Below are positions 4,851 to 11,457 of a DNA stretch of 11,457 nucleotides, one piece after another; position 1 is the stretch's first letter, and the number at the start of each line of letters is the position of its first letter. The stretch is from assembly GCA_017622255.1 (NCBI GenBank), contig JAGARL010000220.1, positions 1 to 11,457 on the forward strand, in the 5' to 3' direction. Under the pieces are notes generated by a model. The model was not told where the DNA came from. It saw only the letters and a program-made list of their open reading frames with translations, and ran no database searches. Origin of the DNA: Methanocorpusculum sp. Its GTDB lineage: Archaea > Halobacteriota > Methanomicrobia > Methanomicrobiales > Methanocorpusculaceae. Both the position numbers and the translations under genes were made by a program.

Positions 4851-7082
4851 TCATATCTTCCCTTCCTTTGCAAGAACCCCTGCGGTGATTACCTGACCTG
4901 CGGAGATGCATCCGTCGCCGAATGGGTAACGCGGATTCATCAGACACGGCATATCCGCATTGCTCAGTTCTGAGACAATGGTTTCCCGAATCGAGCGGTT
5001 AATGGCAACGCCGCCGGAAAGTGCCGCTTTGCGGATTCCGGAATCCTCTGCGGAAAGTACTGCTATGCGGGCAAGACCTTTGGCAAGCGTCTCCTGCACA
5101 GAAGCCGCGATATCACAGACATCAAGGCCGTCCTGCATCATCTCGTATGCTTCTGATAAAATGCCGGAGGTGGAGAGCACATATGCTCCTTCGGCATCTT
5201 TGGCGATGGAGATTTCCATCGGCTGGGCAACTCCGCGGGCCGCATAGGCTTCGAGCATCATCGACGGCTCGCCGTCATAGGTCTTTTCGCGGCAGATGCC
5301 AAGCAGTGCTGAGGCGGCATCAAGCACACGTCCTGTTGACGTAGTCACCGGTGTGTTGAACCTGCGGGCAACAGACTGCTGTAAGATTTTCAGCGCCATG
5401 TCATCCCAGCCGCGGCTTTGCAGAAGCGAGAGGGATTCTTCATTCGGCAGAATTCCGTAAATCATCCGCTCCGGGAATTTGCCTGCCAAATCTCCGCCCG
5501 GCATTAATACCGGCTCTAAGTGACCGGCTCTTGCATAGCCAGACGATGGAGAGCCCGCAAACACTTCTCCTCCCCAGATGGTGCCGTCCTCACCATAGCC
5601 GACGCCGTCTATGGAGATGCCGATAACATCCTCGGTTGTAACAGACGCGATATGGGCTTTGTGATGCTGAACCGGACAGAGAACTGCGCCGGTTTCATCT
5701 GCCATCTCGCGGGCAACGCGGGTGCTTAAGAACTGCGGATGCAGGTCGTGTGCAATGATTTCCGGTTTCGCTCCGGTTAAGGAGGTGAGTTTTTCGATGG
5801 TCTCTTTGAGGTAGGCAACGGTTGGGGGATTTCGGATGTTTCCGATGTGCGGGGAGGTAATTAAGAACTCGCCTTTGTAGATGCTCGCGTTGGCATTCAG
5901 TTCCGGTCCGACGCCTAAAATCTGGCGGTCGCCTAAATCCATCCGTGTTCTGATGGGGGCAAGTCCGCGGGATAAGCGGATGATGTAGCCGTCGCGGACA
6001 ACGGAGTCATCACAGCGGTTGACAATCTCGCGGTTGTGCGTTAAGATGTGCGAGACAACGCCGGTCTTTCCCATCTTTTCGATGATGGTTTCCGTATCGG
6101 TAATCATCGGCGTTCCCGGAGCATTAGCTGACGTCATCACCAGAAGCGGAGACTTGAGCTTCTGGAACAGCAGGTGGTGCAGTGCCGTGTAGGGAAGCAT
6201 GACACCTAAGTTGTGGAGTTTGGATAACTCCTGGTGTGCGGTCGGGTCGCGTTTGTCTAAGATGAGAATCGGATGCACCGGACCGGTTAAGAGTTCCCGC
6301 TCGGATTCTGTCGGCGGGACAACATACTCCTGCATCGTCTCTTCAAGCATCATCACCGCAAGCGCCTGATTCGGTCTGCCAAGCACCCGCTTGAGTTTTT
6401 CCGCCGACGCTTCCACACAGGCGATGTGGAAACCGCCGATTCCGCGGATTGCAAGAATCTCTCCATCGTCGAGGAGCTTTGCGGTCTCTTCTATCGGGTC
6501 GCCGGAAACAGCGTTTCCTTCTCCGTCCAAGAGGAAGAGCTTCGGACCGCACTCTTCGCAGGCGATTGTCTGGGCATGGTGACGCCGGTTTTCCGGGTTG
6601 GTATAGTCGGCTTCGCAGGCGGCACATTTGGGAAACTCCTGCATGGCGGTTCGTTCGCGGTCGTAGGGGACGGTATGAATCACGCTGTATCGCGGGCCGC
6701 AGTCAGTGCACGAGGTTGCCCAATATCCATAGTAGCGGCTTTCGGGATTTAAGACATCTTCGAGACAGTGGGCGCAAGTTGCGATATCAGCCGGGACAAA
6801 TCCGCTTCGAGCTCCGTCCTTGCTTGGAAGAATGGAAAAGTTTTCAGGCGCCTCACCTTCGAGCGGGAGAACATCCACCGAATCAATCACCGACATCTTC
6901 GGTCCTTTGGAGACAGCGGAACAGAACGCATCGAACTGTTCTCCCCACGCATCAATCTCTACTTCACTGCCGTGATTGATGACTGTGCCGACGATTCCAT
7001 GAGCGGCCGCTGCCGCATAGACGAAGGGGCGGAAGCCTACCCCCTGAACGATTCCGCGAAGAATGATTTTACCCGACTGCAT
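4851..7082 (-). CDS. hypF: Carbamoyltransferase HypF ([NiFe]-hydrogenase maturation)
   Basis: 743 residues from the ATG at 7082, close to the usual HypF length. Order of domains: acylphosphatase-like (1 to ~86; GIVQGVGFRPF at 10-20); two zinc fingers with four CxxC pairs (103/106, 125/128, 153/156, 175/178); a YrdC-like adenylation domain (~190-380, MTSAN at 316-320); and a Kae1-like C-terminal domain with HDLHP (445-449), QHHKAH (472-477) and DGVGYGEDGTIWGGE (492-506). HypF converts carbamoyl phosphate and ATP to carbamoyl-adenylate and passes the group to HypE for the cyanide ligands of the NiFe site, needed by methanogen hydrogenases. A start at 7202 is open but would add ~40 non-homologous residues across the promoter region. 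No other hyp gene is in the window. Confidence 0.96.
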   Translation of the reverse strand: MQSGKIILRGIVQGVGFRPFVYAAAAAHGIVGTVINHGSEVEIDAWGEQFDAFCSAVSKGPKMSVIDSVDVLPLEGEAPENFSILPSKDGARSGFVPADIATCAHCLEDVLNPESRYYGYWATSCTDCGPRYSVIHTVPYDRERTAMQEFPKCAACEADYTNPENRRHHAQTIACEECGPKLFLLDGEGNAVSGDPIEETAKLLDDGEILAIRGIGGFHIACVEASAEKLKRVLGRPNQALAVMMLEETMQEYVVPPTESERELLTGPVHPILILDKRDPTAHQELSKLHNLGVMLPYTALHHLLFQKLKSPLLVMTSANAPGTPMITDTETIIEKMGKTGVVSHILTHNREIVNRCDDSVVRDGYIIRLSRGLAPIRTRMDLGDRQILGVGPELNANASIYKGEFLITSPHIGNIRNPPTVAYLKETIEKLTSLTGAKPEIIAHDLHPQFLSTRVAREMADETGAVLCPVQHHKAHIASVTTEDVIGISIDGVGYGEDGTIWGGEVFAGSPSSGYARAGHLEPVLMPGGDLAGKFPERMIYGILPNEESLSLLQSRGWDDMALKILQQSVARRFNTPVTTSTGRVLDAASALLGICREKTYDGEPSMMLEAYAARGVAQPMEISIAKDAEGAYVLSTSGILSEAYEMMQDGLDVCDIAASVQETLAKGLARIAVLSAEDSGIRKAALSGGVAINRSIRETIVSELSNADMPCLMNPRYPFGDGCISAGQVITAGVLAKEGKI

Positions 7083-7180
7083 ACCTGATTGTATAGATAT
7101 AGGGGCGTGAGGGTTTTTAAGTGTTCTATCCGTATGAGGAAATGAACAGATATATCCTCTCAAAAACCGGATAGTAGAGT
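7083..7180. promoter_or_regulatory. Divergent promoters of hypF and the CDP-alcohol transferase
   Basis: On the plus strand GATATATCC (7149-7157) lies about 28 nt before the ATG at 7181, an ideal spacing for a leaderless transcript. On the minus strand CTTAAAAAC (about 7121-7113) is about 33 nt before the hypF ATG. Neither gene has a convincing Shine-Dalgarno. Confidence 0.5.
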
Positions 7181-7678
7181 ATGTCTCTCTCCTGCATCCC
7201 AAATACAGTGACGTTCCTTCGGCTTGCAGGAGCGTTGATGCTTCCTGTTTTTGAAACGATGAGTATTCCGTTCCTCATCTGTTATCTCCTCTGCGGCATC
7301 ACTGACGCAGCAGACGGATTTCTGGCGCGGCATCTGCACGCAGAAAGCCGGTTCGGTGCTGCTTTTGACGGGTGTGCTGATGCGGTGTTCTTCCTGATTT
7401 CGCTGATGATTCTTCTGTCGTATTTTTCCTTCCCGCTGTGGGTTTGGGCAGTCTTTGGCGGAATTTTTGCAGTAAAGACAGCAACACTTATTCTGCGGTA
7501 CAAAAAATCAGGAGTATTCGGATTTTCAGCCGACCGGCTGAACAAAACAGCAGGAGCAGTACTCTTTCTCTTCCCCTTCATTTCCCTCTTTGCCGGAGTG
7601 GATATTACTGCGGGAATCTGCGGTATCTTTGCCGCAGTTGCGGCTGTACATGAGTTATACTCGATGAAGATGTTGTAA
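7181..7678 (+). CDS. CDP-alcohol phosphatidyltransferase family protein
   Basis: 165 residues, mostly membrane helices (about five or six). The catalytic signature is complete: D42-x2-D45-G46-x2-A49-R50-x8-G59-x3-D63-x3-D67, the metal- and CDP-lipid-binding residues of the family. The N-terminus IPNTVTFLRL is also typical. Such enzymes displace CMP from a CDP-lipid with an alcohol head group such as glycerol phosphate, serine or inositol phosphate; in an archaeon the lipid would be CDP-archaeol. The head group cannot be read from the sequence. The protein is short and, from memory, resembles a compact PgsA-like group common in gut Clostridia more than the classical archaeal synthases. It is transcribed away from hypF and converges on a lipoprotein gene with 8 nt between the stops. 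Confidence 0.9.
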   Translation: MSLSCIPNTVTFLRLAGALMLPVFETMSIPFLICYLLCGITDAADGFLARHLHAESRFGAAFDGCADAVFFLISLMILLSYFSFPLWVWAVFGGIFAVKTATLILRYKKSGVFGFSADRLNKTAGAVLFLFPFISLFAGVDITAGICGIFAAVAAVHELYSMKML

Positions 7679-7686
7679 AAAAAGAG
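7677..7686 (-). terminator. Poly-T terminator of the 7687-8604 gene
   Basis: On the minus strand the stop codon is followed by CTC and seven T residues (7683 to 7677), overlapping the stop of the convergent plus-strand gene. This is a typical archaeal oligo-T terminator. Confidence 0.6.
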
Positions 7687-8604
7687 TTATGCAGGAGAAA
7701 CTCTTTCGAGAATCTCTCCATAGAATACATCCTGTAATGTTCCGTCTTCTAAGAATGCAAGTTCGTAGATGTATGCCTCTTCAAGGATTCCACCAATCTG
7801 CAGGTTGAAAAGCGACACCATGGGAGTAAGCAGCGGCATGGTACGGATGGAATCTCCATTGATAACAACCGGTGTATAATAGTAGGTGTGCACGCCAACA
7901 AGCTCTTCTGTTTCCCCGTCATATATTGAACGAACACAGATTCCGTCATCTTGGAACTCATAGGTGGTTACCTCATCTCCAATCTGCGGATTCTCAACCC
8001 AGATGTTGTCCTGTTTTTCATAAACAGTCTTTGTTCCAAGACTGGTCTTCATCTTTCCGTCTTCGGTGAATGAATAGGTTTCAAGATAGGAAATCTGAAT
8101 CTGGTTTTCTCCAAACTCTTCCCATGTGAAGGAATATACTTCCGGCTCATCTCCGGTTACATAAATGGTCTCGACACCGGTTCCGTCTTCATTGAAAACA
8201 TAGGTGTAGTACTCAAAGACTTCTGCTCCTTTTGGAATCACCTCTGTCCAGACGCCGCCGAACATCTCACCGTCTTTTTCCAGGCGGTAGGTATACTGAG
8301 CGTTATCAGTCATTGTTTTTCCGTCTTCTGAGAAGGTGAGGACAGTAAGTGCTTCATACTGATAGATGCCGTCAGTCTTTTCCCAGAGAATCGGGTAGGT
8401 ATAATCATTTACCTCATCTGAATAGGAATAAATTACTTCCCCTGTACCGTCTTCTGAGAAGGTAATCAGATATGATGTACTGAAGTCTTCATACTGAATC
8501 GGTTCTGCGGTCTGCCAGCTTCCCACAATGGGGTCTGCGGTAGTGACACAGCCTGCGGTCAGGATGACTGCTGCCAGAAGCAGAATGCCTGCGATTTTTT
8601 TCAT
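7687..8604 (-). CDS. Repeat-containing lipoprotein of unknown function
   Basis: 305 residues with a lipoprotein signal peptide: MKK, hydrophobic core, lipobox LTAGC with the lipidated cysteine at residue 19. The mature part starts with IVGSWQT and carries a recurring F-x-E/D-D-G-T/K motif at about residues 49, 91, 137, 179, 217 and 284, most spaced 38-46 residues and each embedded in alternating aromatic/polar beta-strand-like sequence (YSY, YTYRLE, YTYVF). This looks like a beta-rich lipocalin-like or META-like repeat protein on the outer face of the membrane. The acidic, tyrosine-rich composition suits surface exposure. Ligand and role are unknown. Promoter evidence supports its own transcript. 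Confidence 0.85.
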   Translation of the reverse strand: MKKIAGILLLAAVILTAGCVTTADPIVGSWQTAEPIQYEDFSTSYLITFSEDGTGEVIYSYSDEVNDYTYPILWEKTDGIYQYEALTVLTFSEDGKTMTDNAQYTYRLEKDGEMFGGVWTEVIPKGAEVFEYYTYVFNEDGTGVETIYVTGDEPEVYSFTWEEFGENQIQISYLETYSFTEDGKMKTSLGTKTVYEKQDNIWVENPQIGDEVTTYEFQDDGICVRSIYDGETEELVGVHTYYYTPVVINGDSIRTMPLLTPMVSLFNLQIGGILEEAYIYELAFLEDGTLQDVFYGEILERVSPA

Positions 8605-8626
8605 AGGATATAATCAACTCTCCCAG

Positions 8627-8640
8627 GGATATAATTTATC
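8627..8640 (-). promoter_or_regulatory. TATA box of the 7687-8604 lipoprotein gene
   Basis: Minus-strand ATAAATTATATCC is centred about 29 nt before the ATG at 8604 and overlaps the stop codon of the upstream gene, giving a leaderless or nearly leaderless mRNA. The gene is therefore probably transcribed independently although it is only 34 nt from its neighbour. Confidence 0.55.
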
Positions 8641-9502
8641 ACACCAGCGGTTCCGGCTGTTTTCCCATGTCACAGACCGGGAGTTTCATATTTTTAATCA
8701 GGAGTGTCTCGTTTGTGTCCATGAGACGCTCCAGGACGATGCGTTTTCCAAAGGCTGAGATCGCAAACACCGGAACACCGACGCCGCCTTGTACAACCGC
8801 GTACTCTTTTGCGGCATCACGGATATGCTGTGAGGCACAGGCAAAGACCAGATCACAGGCGGCACAAAGACGCTTTGCATCGTCAAGAGAAGCAACGCCT
8901 GATGTGTGCACCCCGATGATTACCGCATCCGGATAGGCAGCACGGATTTCTTCGGCTAACTCATGCTGGAAGCCGGCAACCGTGACCGCGACGGTTTTGA
9001 ATCCGCGGTTTTTGGCTTCGGCAATGCCGCTTAAGGCATCAAGAGACGCCGTCTCTTTGTCAACAACGATACCGCCGGCCTCTTCAATTGCGGAGATTAC
9101 TTCCGCATACGGCACCGTTTCCACAAGTCCCGACATCCGCCCGCCGATTCCCTGGATAAGACGCGGGTCGGTGACGACAACCGTTCCCGCACCGTCACAG
9201 CAGATGACGGCGGCATCAACGGTTTTGTTCTTGAGGGCTGTTGTTAAGAGCTCAGATGCGCCGAATAATACCTGGGATTCGTCATCCAAGACCTGACGAT
9301 TCCGCGTGCACATGCCGAATGACTGGATGCGGTGCTCGATGTTCTTCTGTACCGCATCCGGAGTCACCGGATTGATAGGGGATGCAAAGCGTTTGGCAAA
9401 CGGACAGAAGGATATCTTCGGCTCGCCGACTTCTGTTACTTTGCCGTTTTCGATGACAAGCCGCGTCATTCCGGCGGCTTCTATTACATGCCGGTCCTGC
9501 AT
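8639..9502 (-). CDS. Methanogenesis marker protein 8 (DUF2099 family)
   Basis: 287 residues. The family landmarks I recall are present: HVIEAAGMTRLVIENGKV at the start, CPFAKRF (33-39), NIEHRIQSFGMCT (54-66), FGASELLTTALK (80-91), CCDGAGTVVVTDP (101-113), QGIGGRMSGLVET (117-129), GVHTSG (197-202) and ACASQHIRDAA. The protein belongs to a set found almost only in methanogens and their relatives; the biochemical role is not established to my knowledge. Conserved cysteines (33, 65, 101, 102, 213, 216, 222) make a metal or iron-sulphur site conceivable, which is speculation. The protein has no signal peptide and should be cytosolic. A TATA box about 26 nt before the ATG indicates a leaderless single-gene transcript. 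Confidence 0.93.
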   Translation of the reverse strand: MQDRHVIEAAGMTRLVIENGKVTEVGEPKISFCPFAKRFASPINPVTPDAVQKNIEHRIQSFGMCTRNRQVLDDESQVLFGASELLTTALKNKTVDAAVICCDGAGTVVVTDPRLIQGIGGRMSGLVETVPYAEVISAIEEAGGIVVDKETASLDALSGIAEAKNRGFKTVAVTVAGFQHELAEEIRAAYPDAVIIGVHTSGVASLDDAKRLCAACDLVFACASQHIRDAAKEYAVVQGGVGVPVFAISAFGKRIVLERLMDTNETLLIKNMKLPVCDMGKQPEPLV

Positions 9503-9523
9503 GATTGTGTATTGTATGCGGAA

Positions 9524-9533
9524 GGATATATGG
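9524..9533 (-). promoter_or_regulatory. TATA box of the methanogenesis marker 8 gene
   Basis: Minus-strand CCATATATCC is centred about 26 nt before the ATG at 9502, consistent with leaderless transcription. The rest of the 82-nt gap at 9503-9584 holds only a 5-bp hairpin (9562-9566 with 9570-9574) that may lie at the 3' end of the neighbouring mRNA. Confidence 0.55.
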
Positions 9534-9584
9534 GTTTTCCAGAGTCAGATGGTATTTGGAGAAGAGAACCTCTTATATCCCCGG

Positions 9585-10277
9585 TTACAGAATCCGATAC
9601 CGTTTTACTTTTCCTTCAACTCTGCACTGAATAATTCCATCTGTTTCAAGCCGTTTTACATGCCAGCGGATGGTCTGCTCGGAAAGCCCGGAGAGTTTTG
9701 CAAGTTCTCTCTGAGTTATATTGGGATTCTCTGATATCAGTCGATAAATTTCCGCAGGGCGAGTTCTGGAAAGTACCGCCGCGAGTTTTGCCTGACTGAG
9801 GCTTTTGGAATTCTTTGGATAGTATCTTGGTGTTCCATGATACTGTGTACTGATGATGCGGTTTGTCTGCTCTAATTTGTGAAGATGGTGTGTTACTGAA
9901 CCGCGGGAGAATCCAAGGGAAGAGACAATCTGGCTCTCCTGACATCCGGAGTTTTCCGCGATGAAGTTGTAGATGGCATCTCTTCGGGATGAAGTTACGG
10001 TAAATCCCCGCTGAATCATGCAGACGGTTAAGAGAACTGCCGTAGCAGAGAGGAAGAGTGGGGGGAAAGGAAATGAGACTGAAGCCTGCGGAACCTGCGG
10101 GACAAACTGAGACTGAGTTACATAGAAAAAGGTGGTGGAGATATCTGCAGTGCTCGTACCGGAGAATATGTGTCCTGTTATGTTGGCCGTTGGTATGATG
10201 CCTGAGATTTCCGGTTTCATTCCGCTAACCGGACATATGAAGAACGGCAGTAAAAGCGGAATGAAACGGAGGTTCAT
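9585..10277 (-). CDS. Membrane-anchored transcriptional regulator with two winged helix-turn-helix domains
   Basis: 230 residues. A hydrophobic N-terminus (about 4-20) acts as signal anchor, then ~45 residues rich in Ser/Thr/Ile should lie outside the cell, and a second membrane helix spans about 69-89. The cytosolic part has two winged helices: residues ~97-152 (ESQIVSSLGFSRGSVTHHLHKLEQ recognition region) and ~172-230 (ITQRELAKLSGLSEQTIRWHVKRLE, wing VEGKVKRYRIL). This one-component sensor layout, with a small external loop and paired winged helices, occurs repeatedly in Methanomicrobia; I cannot name the signal or targets. A strong TATA box 27 nt before the ATG predicts a leaderless mRNA. 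The flanking repeat abuts that TATA box. Confidence 0.85.
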   Translation of the reverse strand: MNLRFIPLLLPFFICPVSGMKPEISGIIPTANITGHIFSGTSTADISTTFFYVTQSQFVPQVPQASVSFPFPPLFLSATAVLLTVCMIQRGFTVTSSRRDAIYNFIAENSGCQESQIVSSLGFSRGSVTHHLHKLEQTNRIISTQYHGTPRYYPKNSKSLSQAKLAAVLSRTRPAEIYRLISENPNITQRELAKLSGLSEQTIRWHVKRLETDGIIQCRVEGKVKRYRIL

Positions 10278-10300
10278 ACCTCTATTTCTGTCCGCGAAAT

Positions 10301-10310
10301 GATATAAAGG
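10301..10310 (-). promoter_or_regulatory. TATA box of the winged-helix regulator gene
   Basis: Minus-strand CCTTTATATC is close to the archaeal TATA consensus and is centred about 27 nt before the ATG at 10277. Its upstream half lies within the end of the 110-nt repeat. Confidence 0.65.
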
Positions 10311-10415
10311 AATTGAGCATCTAATCGCGGTATTAGGATATTTGGGCTAAGGCGTCAGCCGCATGCCCTTCAGGTGTCGCGGGCATACAGGCGTTGAGCA
10401 TTTTCTCGCGGGTTA
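10306..10415 (-). repeat. 110-nt intergenic repeat, copy 1
   Basis: Matches the copy at 10925-11034 at 103 of 110 positions. Read on the minus strand it begins with the TAA stop of the 10413-10898 gene, has a 17-nt box ending TGCTCAA near each end in direct orientation, a stem-loop with a 10-bp arm (ATGCCC/GGGCAT core), a second hairpin GGCT..AGCC weakened by one mismatch, and ends in AATTCCTTT, which supplies the 5' side of the regulator's TATA box. It has no coding frame. It fills most of the 135-nt gap at 10278-10412. Confidence 0.85.
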
Positions 10416-10898
10416 ACATGCACCGTAGAAAAATCCTACTGGGACATCTCCTTTATGGGACTTTCCTGCCTCTTCAGATATTCGGTGGTACAGTTCATCA
10501 AGCTGTACTTTCTCATAATACGTTAGTTCATACCGTGCACGAGACTGAACTTTGGGCGGATTTCCATCAATGAATTTTCCAAGAATATGAATCTCAATGT
10601 AGTTGTGGACTACCTTTGGTTTACTGACGGCAGTATTTGTTTCGTCAGCCCACTGATAGATAATATCGGTAATTTCCGGATGGAGCGAATACCACAGTTC
10701 CAGATTATTATATGGTGTTTCCAAATTTCCATAATGCGTCCCTAATCCAATCGAGAAATAATATTCATCATTTGCATAAGGCGGCATCACTCGCTCATAT
10801 TTTTCATAATCCGGATACTCTTTATCAGTATCAGTCTGCACACACCCTGCAGAAAAGACGACTGCAAGGAACACCAGAAGGAGGAGGACTTTCTTCAT
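10413..10898 (-). CDS. Lipoprotein of unknown function, paralogue 1
   Basis: 161 residues with a lipoprotein signal peptide (MKK, hydrophobic core, lipobox FSAGC, cysteine 19). The mature protein contains NLELWYSLHPEITDIIYQW, then PKVVHNYIEIHILGKFIDGN, then ARYELT and an acidic helical end. The following gene on the same strand is a tandem paralogue, strongly similar over the C-terminal half and much less so in the first ~45 mature residues. The stop codon is the first triplet of a 110-nt repeat, and the other copy ends 26 nt before its ATG. Its promoter is weak by eye (CCTTTTTCTC where its neighbour has CCTTTATATC) and no Shine-Dalgarno is evident. I do not recognise the family. Confidence 0.8.
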   Translation of the reverse strand: MKKVLLLLVFLAVVFSAGCVQTDTDKEYPDYEKYERVMPPYANDEYYFSIGLGTHYGNLETPYNNLELWYSLHPEITDIIYQWADETNTAVSKPKVVHNYIEIHILGKFIDGNPPKVQSRARYELTYYEKVQLDELYHRISEEAGKSHKGDVPVGFFYGAC

Positions 10899-10924
10899 AC
10901 ATACTCATTCGCGGAAAAAGAGAA

Positions 10925-11034
10925 AAAGGAATTGAGCATCTAATCGCGGTATCAGGATATCTGGGCTAAGGCGTTAGCCGCATGCCCTTCAGGTGTCGCG
11001 GGCATACAGGCGTTGAGCAACTAATCGCGGGTTA
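10925..11034 (-). repeat. 110-nt intergenic repeat, copy 2
   Basis: Begins (minus strand) with the TAA stop of the partial gene on its right and ends AATTCCTTT 26 nt before the ATG at 10898. Minus-strand stems: 11009-11000 with 10987-10978 (10 bp, two G-U pairs, 12-nt loop) and a perfect GGCTAA/TTAGCC hairpin with a 4-nt loop (10964-10969 with 10974-10979). The G-U pairs become A-C clashes on the plus strand, so the minus-strand transcript, the one the genes would produce, folds better. The boxes at both ends share CGCGATTAG-x-TGCTCAA as a direct repeat. Confidence 0.85.
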
Positions 11035-11457
11035 GATTGCTCCATAGATAAATTCTACTGGAATATTTTTCATGCCGGATTCACTTGCAGCCTCATCAAT
11101 TCTCTCATAGAGGTCATCAAACTGAACTTTTTCCTCTTCAGTAAGCTCATATCTTGCACGTGTATGGACAATGGGCGGATTTCCGTCAATGAACTCCCCA
11201 AGAATCCTAATCTCAAGATGATTGTGAATCACTTTCGGTTCACGAATAGCGGTCTCTGTTTCCTCAGCCCACTGATAGATGATATCCTTAATTTTCGGAT
11301 GCAGGGCATACCATAAATTGAGATTTTCCGCTGAAGGAAGCGAAATACCATACTGAGTTACGAAAGCAAAAGCCGAATAAGCATGCCCTTGAGCATGCGG
11401 AGGGAAAACTTTCTCGTATGCTTCATAATCAGGGTAAGGTCCATACTGAATACACCC
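11032..11457 (-). CDS. Lipoprotein of unknown function, paralogue 2 (N-terminus beyond window)
   Basis: The frame is open from the stop at 11032 to the window edge and reads G-C-I-Q-Y-G-P-Y at its left end, so the lipobox cysteine is the second visible residue and only the signal peptide is missing. It shares with paralogue 1 YPDYE, NL-x-LWY-x-LHP, DIIYQWA, the PKV-x-HN motif, FIDGNPP, RARYELT and a C-terminal YGA, with equal spacing throughout. The mature N-terminal part (PPHAQGHAYSAF) has diverged. An internal ATG at 11232 is not the start. The 3' repeat overlaps the stop codon just as for paralogue 1. Confidence 0.85.
   Translation of the reverse strand, partial: GCIQYGPYPDYEAYEKVFPPHAQGHAYSAFAFVTQYGISLPSAENLNLWYALHPKIKDIIYQWAEETETAIREPKVIHNHLEIRILGEFIDGNPPIVHTRARYELTEEEKVQFDDLYERIDEAASESGMKNIPVEFIYGAI

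Noticed and set aside
7083..7202. HypF N-terminal extension from an upstream in-frame ATG at 7202
   Set aside because: The acylphosphatase domain begins right at the ATG at 7082, and the extension would run through both divergent promoters and the start of the opposing gene.
10306..11034. Integron attC-like sites, because cassettes seem to end in the element and GCTCAAC fits RYYYAAC
   Set aside because: attC sites have inverted core sites at their two ends and fold as one long imperfect palindrome. Here the end boxes are direct repeats, the second reads GCTCAAT, and no integrase gene is in the window.
10306..11034. CRISPR-like pattern from the repeated TGCTCAA boxes
   Set aside because: The boxes are about 17 nt with unequal spacing (about 65 nt and then a whole gene), and the sequence between them is itself repeated, so there are no unique spacers.
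11032..11232. Short 66-residue gene starting at the internal ATG 11232
   Set aside because: The frame stays open to the window edge and the upstream part aligns with the full length of paralogue 1, down to the lipobox cysteine.
11381..11400. GCATGCCCTT inside paralogue 2, identical to ten bases of the repeat
   Set aside because: Paralogue 1 has the same protein length here, so nothing was inserted; ten matching bases are probably chance or a trace of gene conversion.

Overview
The window is archaeal and almost certainly from a methanogen of the order Methanomicrobiales; a Methanocorpusculum-like host organism is my best guess, from recall. It carries the archaeal stalk operon order (SecE end, Spt5, L11, L1, P0-type L10, P1-type L12 ending GLGALFG) and methanogenesis marker protein 8. 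Many start codons have a TATA-like box 25-30 nt upstream and no Shine-Dalgarno, which fits leaderless archaeal transcripts; the ribosomal genes instead have good GGTGA or GGAGG sites.

Left third (1-3606, all +): end of secE, spt5, a small three-helix membrane protein wedged into the operon, then rpl11, rpl1, rpl10 and rpl12. Between rpl11 and rpl1 lies a folded RNA leader that reproduces the L1-binding internal loop of 23S rRNA next to the rpl1 Shine-Dalgarno, so L1 autoregulation can be read from the sequence. L10 lacks the usual acidic, L12-like tail. A strong multi-part hairpin of unknown role follows rpl12.

Middle (3607-7678): a two-helix membrane protein (-), diverging from a small secreted protein (+); hypF (-) for NiFe-hydrogenase maturation; and, diverging from hypF, a CDP-alcohol phosphatidyltransferase (+) with a perfect catalytic motif.

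Right third (7687-11457, all -): a lipoprotein with repeated F-x-E/D-D-G blades, methanogenesis marker protein 8, a membrane-anchored regulator with two winged helices, and two tandem paralogous lipoproteins, the second running off the window.

The most unusual feature is an intergenic repeat. Two 110-nt copies, differing at 7 positions, sit between the right-hand genes, each overlapping the stop codon of the gene upstream and ending about 33 nt before the start of the next gene. A 35-nt partial copy follows the secreted-protein gene at 4360-4764, and that gene also has the repeat's promoter-side 8-mer at the same distance before its start. Small exported-protein genes therefore look like units bracketed by the same element.
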